A stretch of 64,000 bases of DNA from Anaerolineales bacterium (GCA_030680795.1 JAUXUL010000019.1:1-64000), one strand, 5' to 3'; counted from the stretch's first letter, positions 7,676 to 17,434 are shown. Made by a program: numbers and translations. Notes: generated from the sequence alone by a model not told the origin.

Positions 7676-8917
7676 ATGGATAAATCAGTTGCAATCATCG
7701 GCGGCGGACCTGCGGGGTTGATGGCGGCGGAAGTGTTAATTCAGCGGGGCGTTAAGGTGGATATATATGATTCCATGTCATCTTTGGGGCGCAAATTTTT
7801 AATGGCTGGCAAGAGTGGATTAAACCTGACACATTCGGAGCCATTCGAGCAATTTGTCTCGCGTTATGGAAATCGCCGCGCACAAGTTGAAGCCTGGCTG
7901 AAAGATTTTTCGCCAGATAACCTGCGCGAGTGGGCGCGCGGACTTGGGATCGAAACTTTCGTTGGGTCATCGGGACGTGTGTTTCCAAAGGAGATGAAAG
8001 CCAGTCCGCTTTTGAGGGCGTGGGTGAAGCGATTGAGTGAGGCAGGAGTCAATTTTCATTTGAGGCATAGATGGAATGGGGTTATTAAACTCGTCGCCGA
8101 GGACGGCGGCGGGAGCAAGGTAAGTGTTAAGTTTGAAACACCCGATGAAATCAAAACCATAAAGGCAGATGCTGTCGTTCTTGCGCTCGGGGGCGGAAGT
8201 TGGCGCCGACTCGGCTCGGATGGGGCATGGGTCAATTGGCTGGAACAGGCTGGGGTCAAGGTGGAAGCGTTGAAACCATCCAATTGCGGATTCGATGTGG
8301 ACTGGAGTCCACATTTTCGAGAAAAGTTTGATGGTCATCCGATCAAGTCGGTGGTGCTGTCGTTTGAGTCGTTTCGTAAGCAGGGTGAGTTTATTGTCAC
8401 AAAAGGAGGCGTGGAGGGAAGTTTAATTTACGCGGCTTCGGCGTTGATGCGCGATGAAATTTATGCGAAAGGAAAAGCAGTCATGCAGTTGGACCTTGCG
8501 CCCGATAAAACCGAAGCGCAGGTGATCGAGAAATTATCCAAGCCGCGCGGGTCGCGTTCGATGACCAGCCATTTGGAAAAAACGGTTGGGATAAAAGGCG
8601 TGAAGGCGGGACTGTTGCGCGAGTTTGTGCCGAAGGATGATTTTGCGAGCGGAGCAAATGTGGAACGGCTTGCATTTTATATCAAGCAGTTGCCCCTGCC
8701 GTTGATCGCGCCGCGTCCACTGGATGAAGCCATTAGCAGTGCGGGCGGTGTGAGGTTTGAGTCTCTGGATGATGATTTGATGATCCGTGAAATGCCCGGA
8801 GTTTTTTGCGCGGGCGAAATGCTGGATTGGGAAGCGCCGACGGGAGGCTATTTGCTGACTGCGTGTTTTGCGAGCGGAAGAGTGGCGGGGTTGGGGGTGG
8901 CGAGGTGGCTGGCGTAG
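7676..8917 (+). CDS. HI0933/BaiN-type flavoprotein (PP_4650-like subfamily)
   Basis: 413 residues. An N-terminal Rossmann motif GGGPAGLMAAE at 9-19 binds FAD, followed by the family hallmark GRKFLMAGKSGLNLTHSE near 39-56. The C-terminus has GGVRFESLDDDLMIREMPGVFCAGEMLDW and APTGGYLLTACFASGR, the second FAD-binding block. These flavoproteins are predicted oxidoreductases; some relatives (BaiN) act on bile-acid intermediates, but the general substrate is unknown. Expression appears to come from its own leaderless promoter. Confidence 0.88.
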   Translation: MDKSVAIIGGGPAGLMAAEVLIQRGVKVDIYDSMSSLGRKFLMAGKSGLNLTHSEPFEQFVSRYGNRRAQVEAWLKDFSPDNLREWARGLGIETFVGSSGRVFPKEMKASPLLRAWVKRLSEAGVNFHLRHRWNGVIKLVAEDGGGSKVSVKFETPDEIKTIKADAVVLALGGGSWRRLGSDGAWVNWLEQAGVKVEALKPSNCGFDVDWSPHFREKFDGHPIKSVVLSFESFRKQGEFIVTKGGVEGSLIYAASALMRDEIYAKGKAVMQLDLAPDKTEAQVIEKLSKPRGSRSMTSHLEKTVGIKGVKAGLLREFVPKDDFASGANVERLAFYIKQLPLPLIAPRPLDEAISSAGGVRFESLDDDLMIREMPGVFCAGEMLDWEAPTGGYLLTACFASGRVAGLGVARWLA

Positions 8918-8930
8918 TTACTCAACCAAA

Positions 8931-9374
8931 CACACGTTTACCGATGGCACACAAGCCACCACCGCCATGAAGGCTGCTTTGGTGCCAAACGCATCGGGAA
9001 AACTTCGTCGCAAGTGGCTGGCTATTATCTTGATTTTGTTGGCTTGGAAGCCAGATAAAGTCTGCGAGGAAAATCGAAGACGCTTTGGGATTGAATGCAG
9101 TTATCGTATGTTACGTCGTGTTCAGGCTTCAATCACTTCTCGAAATCCATCTTTACGTTTCTTTTTACTGGGCATTGGATTAATTCTTGTGAATGCCTGG
9201 GTTTTTCTGCGTTGGACTTTTTCTCGCCTGATGGATCGCGGTCCTCGTCGAGTCGAGGTAACTCATTTTCGTTTGAATCGTTTTACAAAATTCTTGATCC
9301 GCACAGTCGAGATAATCTATGCCCCAATTCCTTCTGTTCCTACCCATATCTCTCCTCAATCTGTGATTTACTGA
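8931..9374 (+). pseudogene. C-terminal remnant of a DDE-type transposase
   Basis: The reading frame carries a typical transposase C-terminal block: ENRRRFGIECSYRMLRRVQ followed by SITSRNPSLRFFLLGIGLILVNAWVFLRW, as in IS4/ISH3-related DDE transposases where the Y-x(n)-R...E motif is R-R-F-G-I-E. Nothing upstream corresponds to the N-terminal catalytic Asp residues; the frame simply continues from the 3' end of the flavoprotein gene. No terminal inverted repeats were found. It is a fragment left by an old insertion. Confidence 0.6.
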
Positions 9375-9397
9375 AATTGTTTTACTGCCATTATGCT

Positions 9398-11974
9398 TCA
9401 CGGCGCTTCGTAAATGACCGTGCCTCCCTGTTGGAAAATAGGCTTGAGATGGGTTTGGAATTTCTCTTCATTGACCGGCATGGACACGCGCTCAAGCGTT
9501 CCGATGTAAATGTAGCGAATATTGTATTGCTTAATGATGAGTTGGGCTTCCTCCCAGCGGGCGGTGGTGTAGAGTTTTCCGATGTCTTCAATACGGGAGC
9601 CTTGCGGCGCAGAACTGCCACGCCATTGACTCTCATGGCCGGGCCAGCCCAATACAGCAGGCAAACCAGTATATGTAGAAATTCGACCATAGTTGGTGTA
9701 ACTTCCAGTGATGATTTGTGCTTCAACAATGACACCATTCGGCACGGTATGTAGGAACTCAATTGCGGCGGCTTCATCCGGATTTTCGCGTTTGACGCGC
9801 TCAAAGTCATCGAGGCTGTAGCCGAAGACGGGTTTGAAGTTGTTGGTTTTTGTCAGCAAGCCAAAGGTTGGATACAACAAGCCTGCAAAGATCACGAGAC
9901 CGATCAATATACGGAAGAGAATATCTTTTACACTACGCAAGGTTTGAAACAGATATGCGGTCCCAAACGCGGCAACCAGACTCCATACCAACCATGCCTG
10001 ATAGTAGAACTTGAAAACCGTGTTGATGCGATAGCCAAATTGATCGCGCAGATAGACAAACTCAGGGGCGAGGATGAGGACGGCACCGAGGGTGAGGAGG
10101 AGCAGAACAAAGATGACGATGGACGGTGGACGGTAGACGGTGGACGGTGTGGTCTGCGGTCTATCGTCTGTGGTCGATGCTCTTTGAAATAAAAATGAAA
10201 GAGATGGAATCAGAACCGCAAGCAGGGTGATGAGACTTCCAATGTAGGTTAATCTTCGCAGGGTTGTCTCGCGGATGTATTCTACTGCTGTCATGCCTTG
10301 CGAGGCGAGGAAAGTCATGGCAAAATCCTTTTCGACAAAGGAGCCGATCCAACCGATGAAAAAAGTGAGAAGGAAAAAGAAGGTAGGTAAACCAAGTCCG
10401 AGCGAAAAGCCGAGTTTCCAGTTGGGTTTTCCTCTCGAGTCAACTCTGGAGTCGGACAGCTCGCTGTCCGACTGTGCAGGTGCAGCATCTCGATGCTGCA
10501 CTCCAGAGTAATAAATAAGATAGGCAAAGATGGGAATGAGCAGAGTGCCCCACATCACCCACAAATGAAAGCCGCGGGTGGGATACATAAAGTTCGGCAA
10601 AACACCACCCGCTTGTGATGAGAATCCTAAATAGAAGGGGAAATAAAGTAAAACAGAAAGTATACCGAGCGTTAATGAAAAGAAAAACAAATCCTCGATG
10701 CGCTCCCAGCGCCAGCCATCATCATTCGCGCGCCAGATGACGTAGGAAGCAACGATCAACGTAGCGGCGACGAGAATGTCCCAGGTGTTGAGGAAGGCCA
10801 ATCCGCCGATGACGAGGGCGGAGAATAAAATGTCCGCGTAGCTGACGTGCAAACGCACGCCCCAGGGTAAATTGATCTCGCCATGCCAGCCGCCGAGGAA
10901 GAGATTCAATGCCACAGAAATGGCAAGCAAGCCAAAGGGAATCGCCAGCACATGCGGATGCAAGTCACCGAGCAGGAATGAGAAGAAGGGAAATTCATCA
11001 ATCACTTCTCGGAAGCCACCCGTCATGTCATAATCCTGGATGACACGCGAGGCACGCCACCACCATAGATAACGATCCGGGATCCAACCAAGCGGTTCCA
11101 TTGGCGGCTGGGAGAGTTCCTTCATATCCAGCCATGTCCAAAAGGAAGAGGTGAATTCGCCGGTGACAGGGTCTTTTATCCAGAACAATCCGCGGCGATG
11201 CAGGACTTCAAGCAGGGCTTCAAAGTTGGAGATGAGCAGCAGGAAGAGAGGGGCGAGGAGAGCGAGACCGTGGACGGTCCCTGCGGGCGGTGGACGGTGG
11301 ATGGATGTTTCTCCATTGTCATCATTCGCATTACGGTCTTCGGTCCACGGTCCACGGTCCTTTGAAAGCAGGTTAAATAAAATTCCATACGAACCGATTG
11401 CGCCGAGGGCAAAGATGAGCGAGGTCATCAGGTTGTGCGCGGCGCTTCCATTGATGCCAGAGATGCGCGCAAGCAAGGCAGTCATCACATAACCGAAGTA
11501 ATAATAGGAAATGGCATAACCGGAAAGCCAGGGGTCCTGTGGCGGAAAAGTCGGCGAGCGCAAAATACCGTTGATGAAAGCCAGTTCCATCGGTTTTTCG
11601 GTGCTGGTCAATTCGGGGTTAGCGGAACGGACGAAGGCAAGAAATGCGAATGCAGCGAAAAATAATATTTCAGTTGTGATGATGAGGGATTTGTTGGATC
11701 GCAGAAAATTTCCGATATCCGATTTAAGATTTAAGATTGAAAAAATGCTTAGCCCAATGATGAACACAAGGGCAAGTAATATTCCGCCCATGTCATTTTG
11801 GGCAATGCCGAGTGATGCCAATAGCCAGAAAACATATCCCCAGATCAACAAGCCTGCGGCGCGCGCGAGGGTGTAGCCTCGATCTGATAGCGCGGGGAAA
11901 AGATAAAAGGCCAGCGGAAAGGTAAGCCAGCCGAGGAGCGTGAGGAAAAGGTACCAGGTGAGAAAGGCGGTCAT
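9398..11974 (-). CDS. DUF2298 (Chlor_Arch_YYY) polytopic membrane protein
   Basis: 858 residues with many membrane helices. Family marks include ELTSTEKPMELAFINGILRSPTFPPQDPWLSGYAISYYYFGYV near 130-175 and a soluble C-terminal domain ending GGTVIYEAP. DUF2298 proteins are GT-C-like membrane proteins of Chloroflexota and archaea; their reaction is not established, but a role in transferring sugars from lipid carriers is a fair inference given the neighbours. It is a paralogue of the C-terminal half of the 1657-residue protein upstream. Three stretches are translated from mobile repeats: about residues 205-236, 489-511 and 600-620. Start follows the previous gene by four bases. Confidence 0.8.
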   Translation of the reverse strand: MTAFLTWYLFLTLLGWLTFPLAFYLFPALSDRGYTLARAAGLLIWGYVFWLLASLGIAQNDMGGILLALVFIIGLSIFSILNLKSDIGNFLRSNKSLIITTEILFFAAFAFLAFVRSANPELTSTEKPMELAFINGILRSPTFPPQDPWLSGYAISYYYFGYVMTALLARISGINGSAAHNLMTSLIFALGAIGSYGILFNLLSKDRGPWTEDRNANDDNGETSIHRPPPAGTVHGLALLAPLFLLLISNFEALLEVLHRRGLFWIKDPVTGEFTSSFWTWLDMKELSQPPMEPLGWIPDRYLWWWRASRVIQDYDMTGGFREVIDEFPFFSFLLGDLHPHVLAIPFGLLAISVALNLFLGGWHGEINLPWGVRLHVSYADILFSALVIGGLAFLNTWDILVAATLIVASYVIWRANDDGWRWERIEDLFFFSLTLGILSVLLYFPFYLGFSSQAGGVLPNFMYPTRGFHLWVMWGTLLIPIFAYLIYYSGVQHRDAAPAQSDSELSDSRVDSRGKPNWKLGFSLGLGLPTFFFLLTFFIGWIGSFVEKDFAMTFLASQGMTAVEYIRETTLRRLTYIGSLITLLAVLIPSLSFLFQRASTTDDRPQTTPSTVYRPPSIVIFVLLLLTLGAVLILAPEFVYLRDQFGYRINTVFKFYYQAWLVWSLVAAFGTAYLFQTLRSVKDILFRILIGLVIFAGLLYPTFGLLTKTNNFKPVFGYSLDDFERVKRENPDEAAAIEFLHTVPNGVIVEAQIITGSYTNYGRISTYTGLPAVLGWPGHESQWRGSSAPQGSRIEDIGKLYTTARWEEAQLIIKQYNIRYIYIGTLERVSMPVNEEKFQTHLKPIFQQGGTVIYEAP
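10115..10177. repeat. Nine-unit heptamer array inside the DUF2298 gene
   Basis: Units GACGGTG (and GACGATG, GACGGTA) switch to TGGTCTG/CGGTCTA/TCGTCTG units, so the array folds back partly on itself. The length is 63 bases, a multiple of both 7 and 3, and it is read in frame as a Thr/Pro/Arg-rich loop. Confidence 0.75.
10443..10509. repeat. Three-way-junction hairpin element inside the DUF2298 gene
   Basis: The outer 9-bp stem is ACTCTGGAG/CTCCAGAGT (10443-10451, 10501-10509). Inside are two perfect hairpins, TCGGACAGC..GCTGTCCGA (10452-10471) and TGCAGCATC..GATGCTGCA (10481-10500). The same architecture occurs at 32557-32610 in secA. It is translated in frame. Confidence 0.75.
11268..11361. 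repeat. Heptamer-type repeat pair inside the DUF2298 gene
   Basis: GTGGACGGT-type units at 11268-11300 and CGGTCCACGGTCC units at 11336-11361 are in inverted orientation. They are translated as the loop between two membrane segments (SKDRGPWTEDR, HRPPPAGTVHG). Confidence 0.6.
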
Positions 11975-11978
11975 TTTA

Positions 11979-12347
11979 TCAGTGATCAGTGATCAATGAA
12001 GGAAGAGAGAATGTTCCAGTTGCAGAGTCAGGCTCAAAGTCCAGCACGGAGGCGACGGCGGTTAAGTTGATCGGACCAAAGATATGCGGAAATAAATCGG
12101 ATTCGGGAATGCCCGCGGCGGGAGATCCCGCTGGCGCTTCCCACTTAAGCTCGGGCTTGAGTTTTGCTTCGTCGAGTTTTAACAACACCAGATCATACCG
12201 TCCGCGATAAAAAGCATTCGCCACAGGTAGAACCTGCCTTTCAGTGGAACAGTGGATGAAGCCTTCGGTATCTAAACTTGGCGCGAGATATTCGCCGCGT
12301 TGTTGAGCTTCAAGCCATTCTTGTTTTGAGGTAATGTGTAGGATCAT
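11979..12347 (-). CDS. DUF952-family protein
   Basis: 122 residues from the ATG at 12347, which overlaps the stop of the upstream gene as ATGA and has GAGG eight bases before it. DUF952 signatures are HITSKQEWLEAQQRGEY near 4-20, EGFIHCSTERQV near 29-40, LVLLKLDEAKL and FPHIFGPINLTAV near 85. The biochemical role is unknown. The last six residues and the stop codon are encoded by three copies of an ATCAGTG-type heptamer (11978-11998), so the native C-terminus has been replaced or extended by a repeat. Confidence 0.82.
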   Translation of the reverse strand: MILHITSKQEWLEAQQRGEYLAPSLDTEGFIHCSTERQVLPVANAFYRGRYDLVLLKLDEAKLKPELKWEAPAGSPAAGIPESDLFPHIFGPINLTAVASVLDFEPDSATGTFSLPSLITDH

Positions 12348-15300
12348 TCCAGCACCTCGTAGATAACTGTGTCGCCGTAACGATACATTTCCTTCCAAAG
12401 AATGCCATTGAAGTCATTAAATTTTAACAGGCCGCTGGGGATGCTCGGATCAAGCGGTGTATATTTGGCTAGCTCCAACTGCCCAACAACAATATAACGC
12501 ACTCTGTACTTGCGTATGAAATTCACTGCCGCATCTTTATCGGGAGAAGTATAGAAGCTGTCCACTTCCACACCACGTTGGACGACTTGATTTGAAAATA
12601 AGACACGTTGTTGCTGTTGGTGATACTGCCAGCCAACTACGCCGGGCAGGCCGGTGTAAATCGTAAAGCGCGAGTGCCATCTGTACTGCACGCCAGCTGG
12701 GGCAGCTTCCACGATCACAGGCGAACCTTCAATGTTTTCCTGCATCCAACGGATTGCATAATAATCCTCTTCCAAAGAAAAATTGCGCCCAAAATCTGCA
12801 TAAGAAGAATATTTCATATACTCTAGGCTATCGAGCGTGCGATGGGTACTCAAGTCCATACGGTCACTGATCTTGTCGCTTGTGGCCGTAATGGTGAACA
12901 TAAAAGCGCCCGTCATTAAAATGGTAACACCTGACTGGAAAATAGTGCGCCAGCGCCAGCGCCAGAAGGGAAAGACATTCAACAGCCAGCCAAGGGATGC
13001 GGCGGCGCTGACAGCCAGCAGCATCCATGCCTGCAAATATAATTTGAAAACTGTGTTCATACGGCCAATGTCGCCAACCAGCACAACCACTTCGACTGCC
13101 AGAGTTAGCGTCAATGCTGTGCCGATCATCAACAACACAGCGCGTTTGACATCGGGCATGTCCGGGCATAGGATGAGAATCCCTGCCCAGACGGCGAGAG
13201 GTAATGCCAGCCAGCCAATGCGGATGCCCTCCACGGCAAAGAAGACCAGTAGGGCAATCAAGACGGCCAGCGAAACTTCCAAGACAACCACATAAACACG
13301 TAGTTTACCCAAACGCGAAACCGGGGTGGACGCCATCCACTCGCGCGTTTCCCACGCCAGCCAGGCCACAATGATAAAGAGGAACAAGCCCCATTGCGTC
13401 AAATAGGATGAAATGGGCGTATGTGAACCCTTCCACGGGTCAATGGCTCCGTAACTCTGACCGTACCAATAGCTAAATGGCGCATACAAAAGGGAACCGA
13501 TGATATATAAAAAGGCAACTGCGCCCACGGCAACGATGGCGCGCCAAAGCCAGCCCTCACCTAGCCTGTCCCGGAGGGAGAGGGATGACCCCCTTCCCCC
13601 CTCGGGGGAAGGGTTGGAGATGAGGGAGAGGGGGTTTCGGTAGAAGGTATAAGCCACTGCAATTGCGGCGAGCGGGAAGTAAGTATATAAATCCCATGTG
13701 TTCGTCGGCTTCAATGCACCAATCATCAACGCGCCGATGCCAAACACAGCAACCCATTCAGAGCGGGTTAACTGTGTGCGCGATTTGATGAATGACACCG
13801 ACCAGGCAATGATGAACAGGGTAATCGGCATCACCAGCATATGCGCGTGCATGTCACTATACAGGAAAGTGAACAGCGGAAACTCCGTGATCGGCTCAAC
13901 ATCGTTTGGCGCGGGGATGACACGACTTGGGAACCAATACCAGTCGCCGCGGCCGATCGGCAGTAAGGCGCCGCTAAACGACATGAACAATCCCTGGATC
14001 GCCCAGATCCATTTTTGGAAGAAGACCGTATCCACTGGCACAAGTCCACCCGGCGCGGCGATGCGCTGGAAGCTATTGAAAAGTAAACGAATCGTGCCGA
14101 GGTTGCCCAGCAAAATGGTCATGAAAGAAGCGGCCAAACCACTTACAAGTTGAAGGTTGAAGGCGTTGCCCTGAGCCTGTCGAAGGGTTGAAGGTTGATC
14201 GTCTGCAATTTTCAACTTATACCCTTCAACCAAATTAAACCCAATCGCAAACGCGCCCACGGCGATCAATGCAAACCAGGTCGGTAAAATAAAGTTGTAT
14301 GCAATCGAAGGCACAATGCCGAGCAATTTGACCGGCGTGCCAGCCAGCACAAAACCGTAATAGTAATAATTGATATATCCGCCCGCATACCAGGGGTCAT
14401 AAGGCGGGAAACTCGTGCTTTTCAACACCGCATTGAAATACGAAAAATCCATCGGCCGCTCGCCGCCCTTGGCCGGATGCCACATATCCGAATTGCCGAG
14501 GCGGATTAGCAGATCGATCAGGAAGAAGACAAGAAAGAGAATCTCCACCATCACGAAGAATCTGCGATCAGCATTCCACTCGTCCTTGAACTGATCTCTG
14601 CGCTTCGCCCACAAGCCGAGTCCTGCCACAACGACAATAATAAAGGCCACGCTGATGGAGACTCGCGTATACGGCAGTCCCACTGAACCGCCCATCCAGG
14701 CCAGCCATGCAAGCAGGACCAACCCGACAATTCTGCCTAAGGGATAGGCGTACTGTTTCAACCCCGGCAATGCCAAACGAACGATGGGATAAGCAGAGAG
14801 ACCCAATACAAAAATAAATGAATACCAAAGCAGCACGCCGACAATCGGATGTTTATTTTGGATCCAATCGTAATCAAACAGCTGAGACCATGTGCCGCCC
14901 GCGAGCTGCTGGGCGAGACGGATATCGGGTAGCATCAAATCTTTGTAATCGCTGGCCTGCCTGGGCGTGAGATTGACCACATTCGTCAAGTCTACTGTGC
15001 CAAGAATACTTTGGACTTTTGCCGAACTAAAATCATCCATCTTTTTAAAGATCAACACTTTTGGATGATCGTAGAAAGTGAAAGCCTCTTCTGCGGCTTG
15101 GTCGTTAATGACCAGCAAACCCAATGATGGATAAGATTCAAAGACCTGCACCAATTCAAAGCCCAGGTTGCTTTCATAATGGCCGGGCTGAGCCACACGA
15201 TAACATTCGATGATATTCTCATTGGAAGGACAACCGAGCAGTTCGCGGTAATACAAAGTCGTCAGCGGATATCTTTCGGGCAGGCGCGTGATCTGCGCGT

Positions 15301-17317
15301 ACTGATGATTGGTGGGGATGATGATGTAATCCGCCTGGGAGAGCGTATCCACAATGCGGGTGAGTTTATTGGCATCGTCCGGCCAGTACACTTGCAGAAT
15401 CAAGTCACCGCGATAGATACCGCCAAAGGGATCATAATTATCTATGCGGAAGGGTAGTCCCCAGTCATAATCGGTTTCATTGGCGAGGTTGGAGCCGCTG
15501 AGTGTGAGTCCGCTTCCCAATGTTTCGATCTTCAAAATATATAGCTGACCTTTGCTGACCGGTACAAGGCGGTCAAAGGTCAAAGAGAACGATGGACCGC
15601 GCGGATCATTCGTCAGTGTTGAATCCAGCAGTTCGGAGGCGCGCGCAAGCACACGGTCCGGTTCGGAGGCGGAGGAGAGAGTCAGCACAATGGCGGCGGG
15701 GACGGTGTCGCGTGCATGTCCGAGGGAGACCTCTGAAATCTGTCCATCGCGATTGGGCATAAAAGTCAGGTTGTAAGGTGCATCCGCTGAAATGATAAGG
15801 TCGGTTGGGATGGGCAATGGCTGATTGTAGACATCCTCATCCGCAGTTTCAATCTGCAGATTGACGGGGCCCGGCGCGTTTTGATAAATCCAGCGCGAAG
15901 CCGCCATGCGGGTTTCATCACGCAGATAAATACTTTGAAAGGCAAAAGCCCAGACGGCCGTCGCGACCAACACCGACGCGCCCGTAATGCGTAATGCGTA
16001 ATTCGTAATTTGTGATTTCGAAACCTCGAACACAAACCAGGCCGCCATCATGCACAACAGCGGGTAGATCGGTAATTGATACCGCATGGTCGGGTTGAAT
16101 TGAAGCGACTGCCAGAGGAAGTAGAACGCAGTCCAACTCCATAATAATAGATGCTTGTATTCGCCTTTGAAGATGCGCAAGCCCATCAGCAGGAATCCGG
16201 CCCAGGCAAGCAACCCAAGCGGAAGCCCAAGCCCCCAGAGAGTTAGGTTCGTAAATGAATATAAATGTGAACGGCGCGCCCATTGCAAATTCCAGGGCAG
16301 GTCGGCTTGGCCGGAGGCCTGCGCCCGCACTTCGCTTATGTTCGCAACCCAATGTGGATTAAGTCCCAAACCGTCAAACGCATAGGGCTGGAAGATGCGG
16401 AAGGAAAGGATGGTTGCAATTCCACCAGTGATCAGAAGACCAGTAATCAGTGACCAGTATTCAGTGTTCAGTGTTTTTTTGCGATCATGAATAAGATAGC
16501 GGACAAAAAAAGCGCCCGGCAAGGTAATCGCCAGCGCCGCCGCATTGATCTTGGATGCCATCGCCATGCCCAGCGCAACGCCAAAGCCGAGGGTGAAGAG
16601 GAAAAGCGGGTTACGGATGAATTTAGTAAACCGTAATTGGTAAGTGGAGATTGGATGCTTCGCGTGGAGATTAAGTTGGTCTCCTAATTCCTGATCCCTA
16701 ATCTCTAATCTCTGTTCTCTATTCTCCTCTTGCCCCACGATCTTAACCGCAAACGCCAGCGCCAAAAACATGAACAGGTTGGTGAAGAGGTCTGTTGTGA
16801 AAAAATGGGATTGCTGGATCTGCATCACGGTCAGTGACGAGAATGCCGCGGCAAACAAGCCAACCTTGCGCCCATACAAACTTGAAACAATTAAATAAAG
16901 TAAAAATATTGTGAATAAATCTGCCAGTGCCGATACCTGCCGCGCAAAGAATTTTGAATTGCCGAAATCATCGTTGCCCGTCAATTCCATGCCATAACGG
17001 ATCAAGCTCATTGGCAGGTTGCCATACACAAAGAAAGCATTTCCTCGGTTATACGGGCTGAGCGTGGATGTGTCGGTGTCAAAATATTCACTAATGCTCA
17101 ACCAATGCCTCTGATCTTCCGGGCAACTATCCACCGGGATGAGCGGGTCATCACAAGCCTGTGCGCGTAAATTATTTACAACACCTGTCAAAAACAACTC
17201 GTCCGGATGCTGGTGATAGCCCTCGCCCCAATTGAAACCTGCCAATCGCAAATAGCCCGCCATCAGCAGGACGAGGATAAAAAGAAAGTCATACAGCCAG
17301 GTATGTTTTTCGCTCAT
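12344..17317 (-). CDS. Giant GT39-like / DUF2298 fusion membrane protein
   Basis: 1657 residues in one uninterrupted frame. Residues 1-760 resemble a PMT/ArnT-type (GT39, GT-C) glycosyltransferase: LRLAGFNWGEGYHQHPDE near 23-40 carries the acidic pair of the first outer loop, followed by about ten membrane helices and a soluble domain. Residues about 830-1657 are DUF2298, with ERPMDFSYFNAVLKSTSFPPYDPWYAGGYINYYYYGFV. The ATG is preceded by GAGGTGAT. Such enzymes move sugars from polyprenyl phosphate to lipids or proteins outside the membrane. At least five loops are translated from mobile repeats (about residues 195-211, 280-297, 432-445, 1042-1056, 1225-1254). It overlaps the DUF952 start by four bases. 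Confidence 0.8.
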   Translation of the reverse strand: MSEKHTWLYDFLFILVLLMAGYLRLAGFNWGEGYHQHPDELFLTGVVNNLRAQACDDPLIPVDSCPEDQRHWLSISEYFDTDTSTLSPYNRGNAFFVYGNLPMSLIRYGMELTGNDDFGNSKFFARQVSALADLFTIFLLYLIVSSLYGRKVGLFAAAFSSLTVMQIQQSHFFTTDLFTNLFMFLALAFAVKIVGQEENREQRLEIRDQELGDQLNLHAKHPISTYQLRFTKFIRNPLFLFTLGFGVALGMAMASKINAAALAITLPGAFFVRYLIHDRKKTLNTEYWSLITGLLITGGIATILSFRIFQPYAFDGLGLNPHWVANISEVRAQASGQADLPWNLQWARRSHLYSFTNLTLWGLGLPLGLLAWAGFLLMGLRIFKGEYKHLLLWSWTAFYFLWQSLQFNPTMRYQLPIYPLLCMMAAWFVFEVSKSQITNYALRITGASVLVATAVWAFAFQSIYLRDETRMAASRWIYQNAPGPVNLQIETADEDVYNQPLPIPTDLIISADAPYNLTFMPNRDGQISEVSLGHARDTVPAAIVLTLSSASEPDRVLARASELLDSTLTNDPRGPSFSLTFDRLVPVSKGQLYILKIETLGSGLTLSGSNLANETDYDWGLPFRIDNYDPFGGIYRGDLILQVYWPDDANKLTRIVDTLSQADYIIIPTNHQYAQITRLPERYPLTTLYYRELLGCPSNENIIECYRVAQPGHYESNLGFELVQVFESYPSLGLLVINDQAAEEAFTFYDHPKVLIFKKMDDFSSAKVQSILGTVDLTNVVNLTPRQASDYKDLMLPDIRLAQQLAGGTWSQLFDYDWIQNKHPIVGVLLWYSFIFVLGLSAYPIVRLALPGLKQYAYPLGRIVGLVLLAWLAWMGGSVGLPYTRVSISVAFIIVVVAGLGLWAKRRDQFKDEWNADRRFFVMVEILFLVFFLIDLLIRLGNSDMWHPAKGGERPMDFSYFNAVLKSTSFPPYDPWYAGGYINYYYYGFVLAGTPVKLLGIVPSIAYNFILPTWFALIAVGAFAIGFNLVEGYKLKIADDQPSTLRQAQGNAFNLQLVSGLAASFMTILLGNLGTIRLLFNSFQRIAAPGGLVPVDTVFFQKWIWAIQGLFMSFSGALLPIGRGDWYWFPSRVIPAPNDVEPITEFPLFTFLYSDMHAHMLVMPITLFIIAWSVSFIKSRTQLTRSEWVAVFGIGALMIGALKPTNTWDLYTYFPLAAIAVAYTFYRNPLSLISNPSPEGGRGSSLSLRDRLGEGWLWRAIVAVGAVAFLYIIGSLLYAPFSYWYGQSYGAIDPWKGSHTPISSYLTQWGLFLFIIVAWLAWETREWMASTPVSRLGKLRVYVVVLEVSLAVLIALLVFFAVEGIRIGWLALPLAVWAGILILCPDMPDVKRAVLLMIGTALTLTLAVEVVVLVGDIGRMNTVFKLYLQAWMLLAVSAAASLGWLLNVFPFWRWRWRTIFQSGVTILMTGAFMFTITATSDKISDRMDLSTHRTLDSLEYMKYSSYADFGRNFSLEEDYYAIRWMQENIEGSPVIVEAAPAGVQYRWHSRFTIYTGLPGVVGWQYHQQQQRVLFSNQVVQRGVEVDSFYTSPDKDAAVNFIRKYRVRYIVVGQLELAKYTPLDPSIPSGLLKFNDFNGILWKEMYRYGDTVIYEVLE
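13556..13642. repeat. CCCTCTCC-type mobile hairpin inside the fusion gene
   Basis: Contains CCCGGAGGGAGAGGG and CCCCTCGGGGGAAGGG blocks, translated in frame as a Ser/Pro/Gly/Arg-rich loop (NPSPEGGRGSSLSL). It is rich in self-complementary runs. Confidence 0.6.
15983..16020. repeat. CGTAATG heptamer array inside the fusion gene
   Basis: Five units (CGTAATG twice, CGTAATT twice, TGTGATT) are translated in frame as SQITNYALRIT at a membrane-loop boundary. Confidence 0.7.
16425..16478. repeat. CAGTGAT-type heptamer array inside the fusion gene
   Basis: Seven-base periodic units such as ACCAGTA, ATCAGTG and TTCAGTG end in a run of seven T. It is translated in frame (NTEYWSLITGLLITGG). Confidence 0.65.
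16684..16732. repeat. CTAATCT heptamer array inside the fusion gene
   Basis: Seven units (CTAATTC, CTGATCC, CTAATCT twice, CTGTTCT, CTATTCT, CCTCTTG) are read on the minus strand as the charged loop EENREQRLEIRDQELGD, which looks foreign inside a membrane protein. Confidence 0.75.
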
Positions 17318-17328
17318 ATCACCTCACG

Positions 17329-17432
17329 TCATTGCGTGGGCGCTCTTGTTCCGCATGTTTTCGCGGCCCGAAGCAATCTCCCATATGTGTTGGGGATTGC
17401 TTCGTCGGGAAGAGCACCCTCCTCGCTATGAC
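17329..17432. repeat. TCATTGCG palindromic element
   Basis: An imperfect palindrome of about 100 bases: TCATTGCGTGGGCGCTCTT at one end, CCCTCCTCGCTATGACGA at the other, and CGAAGCAATCTCCC...GGGGATTGCTTCG as the inner stem. It fills the gap between two glycosyltransferase genes. Related copies lie at 25110, 31174 and 61227. Confidence 0.7.
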
Positions 17433-17434
17433 GA

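Noticed and set aside
8868-9374. Complete insertion sequence
   Set aside because: Only the transposase C-terminal part is present; no terminal inverted repeats or target duplications were found.
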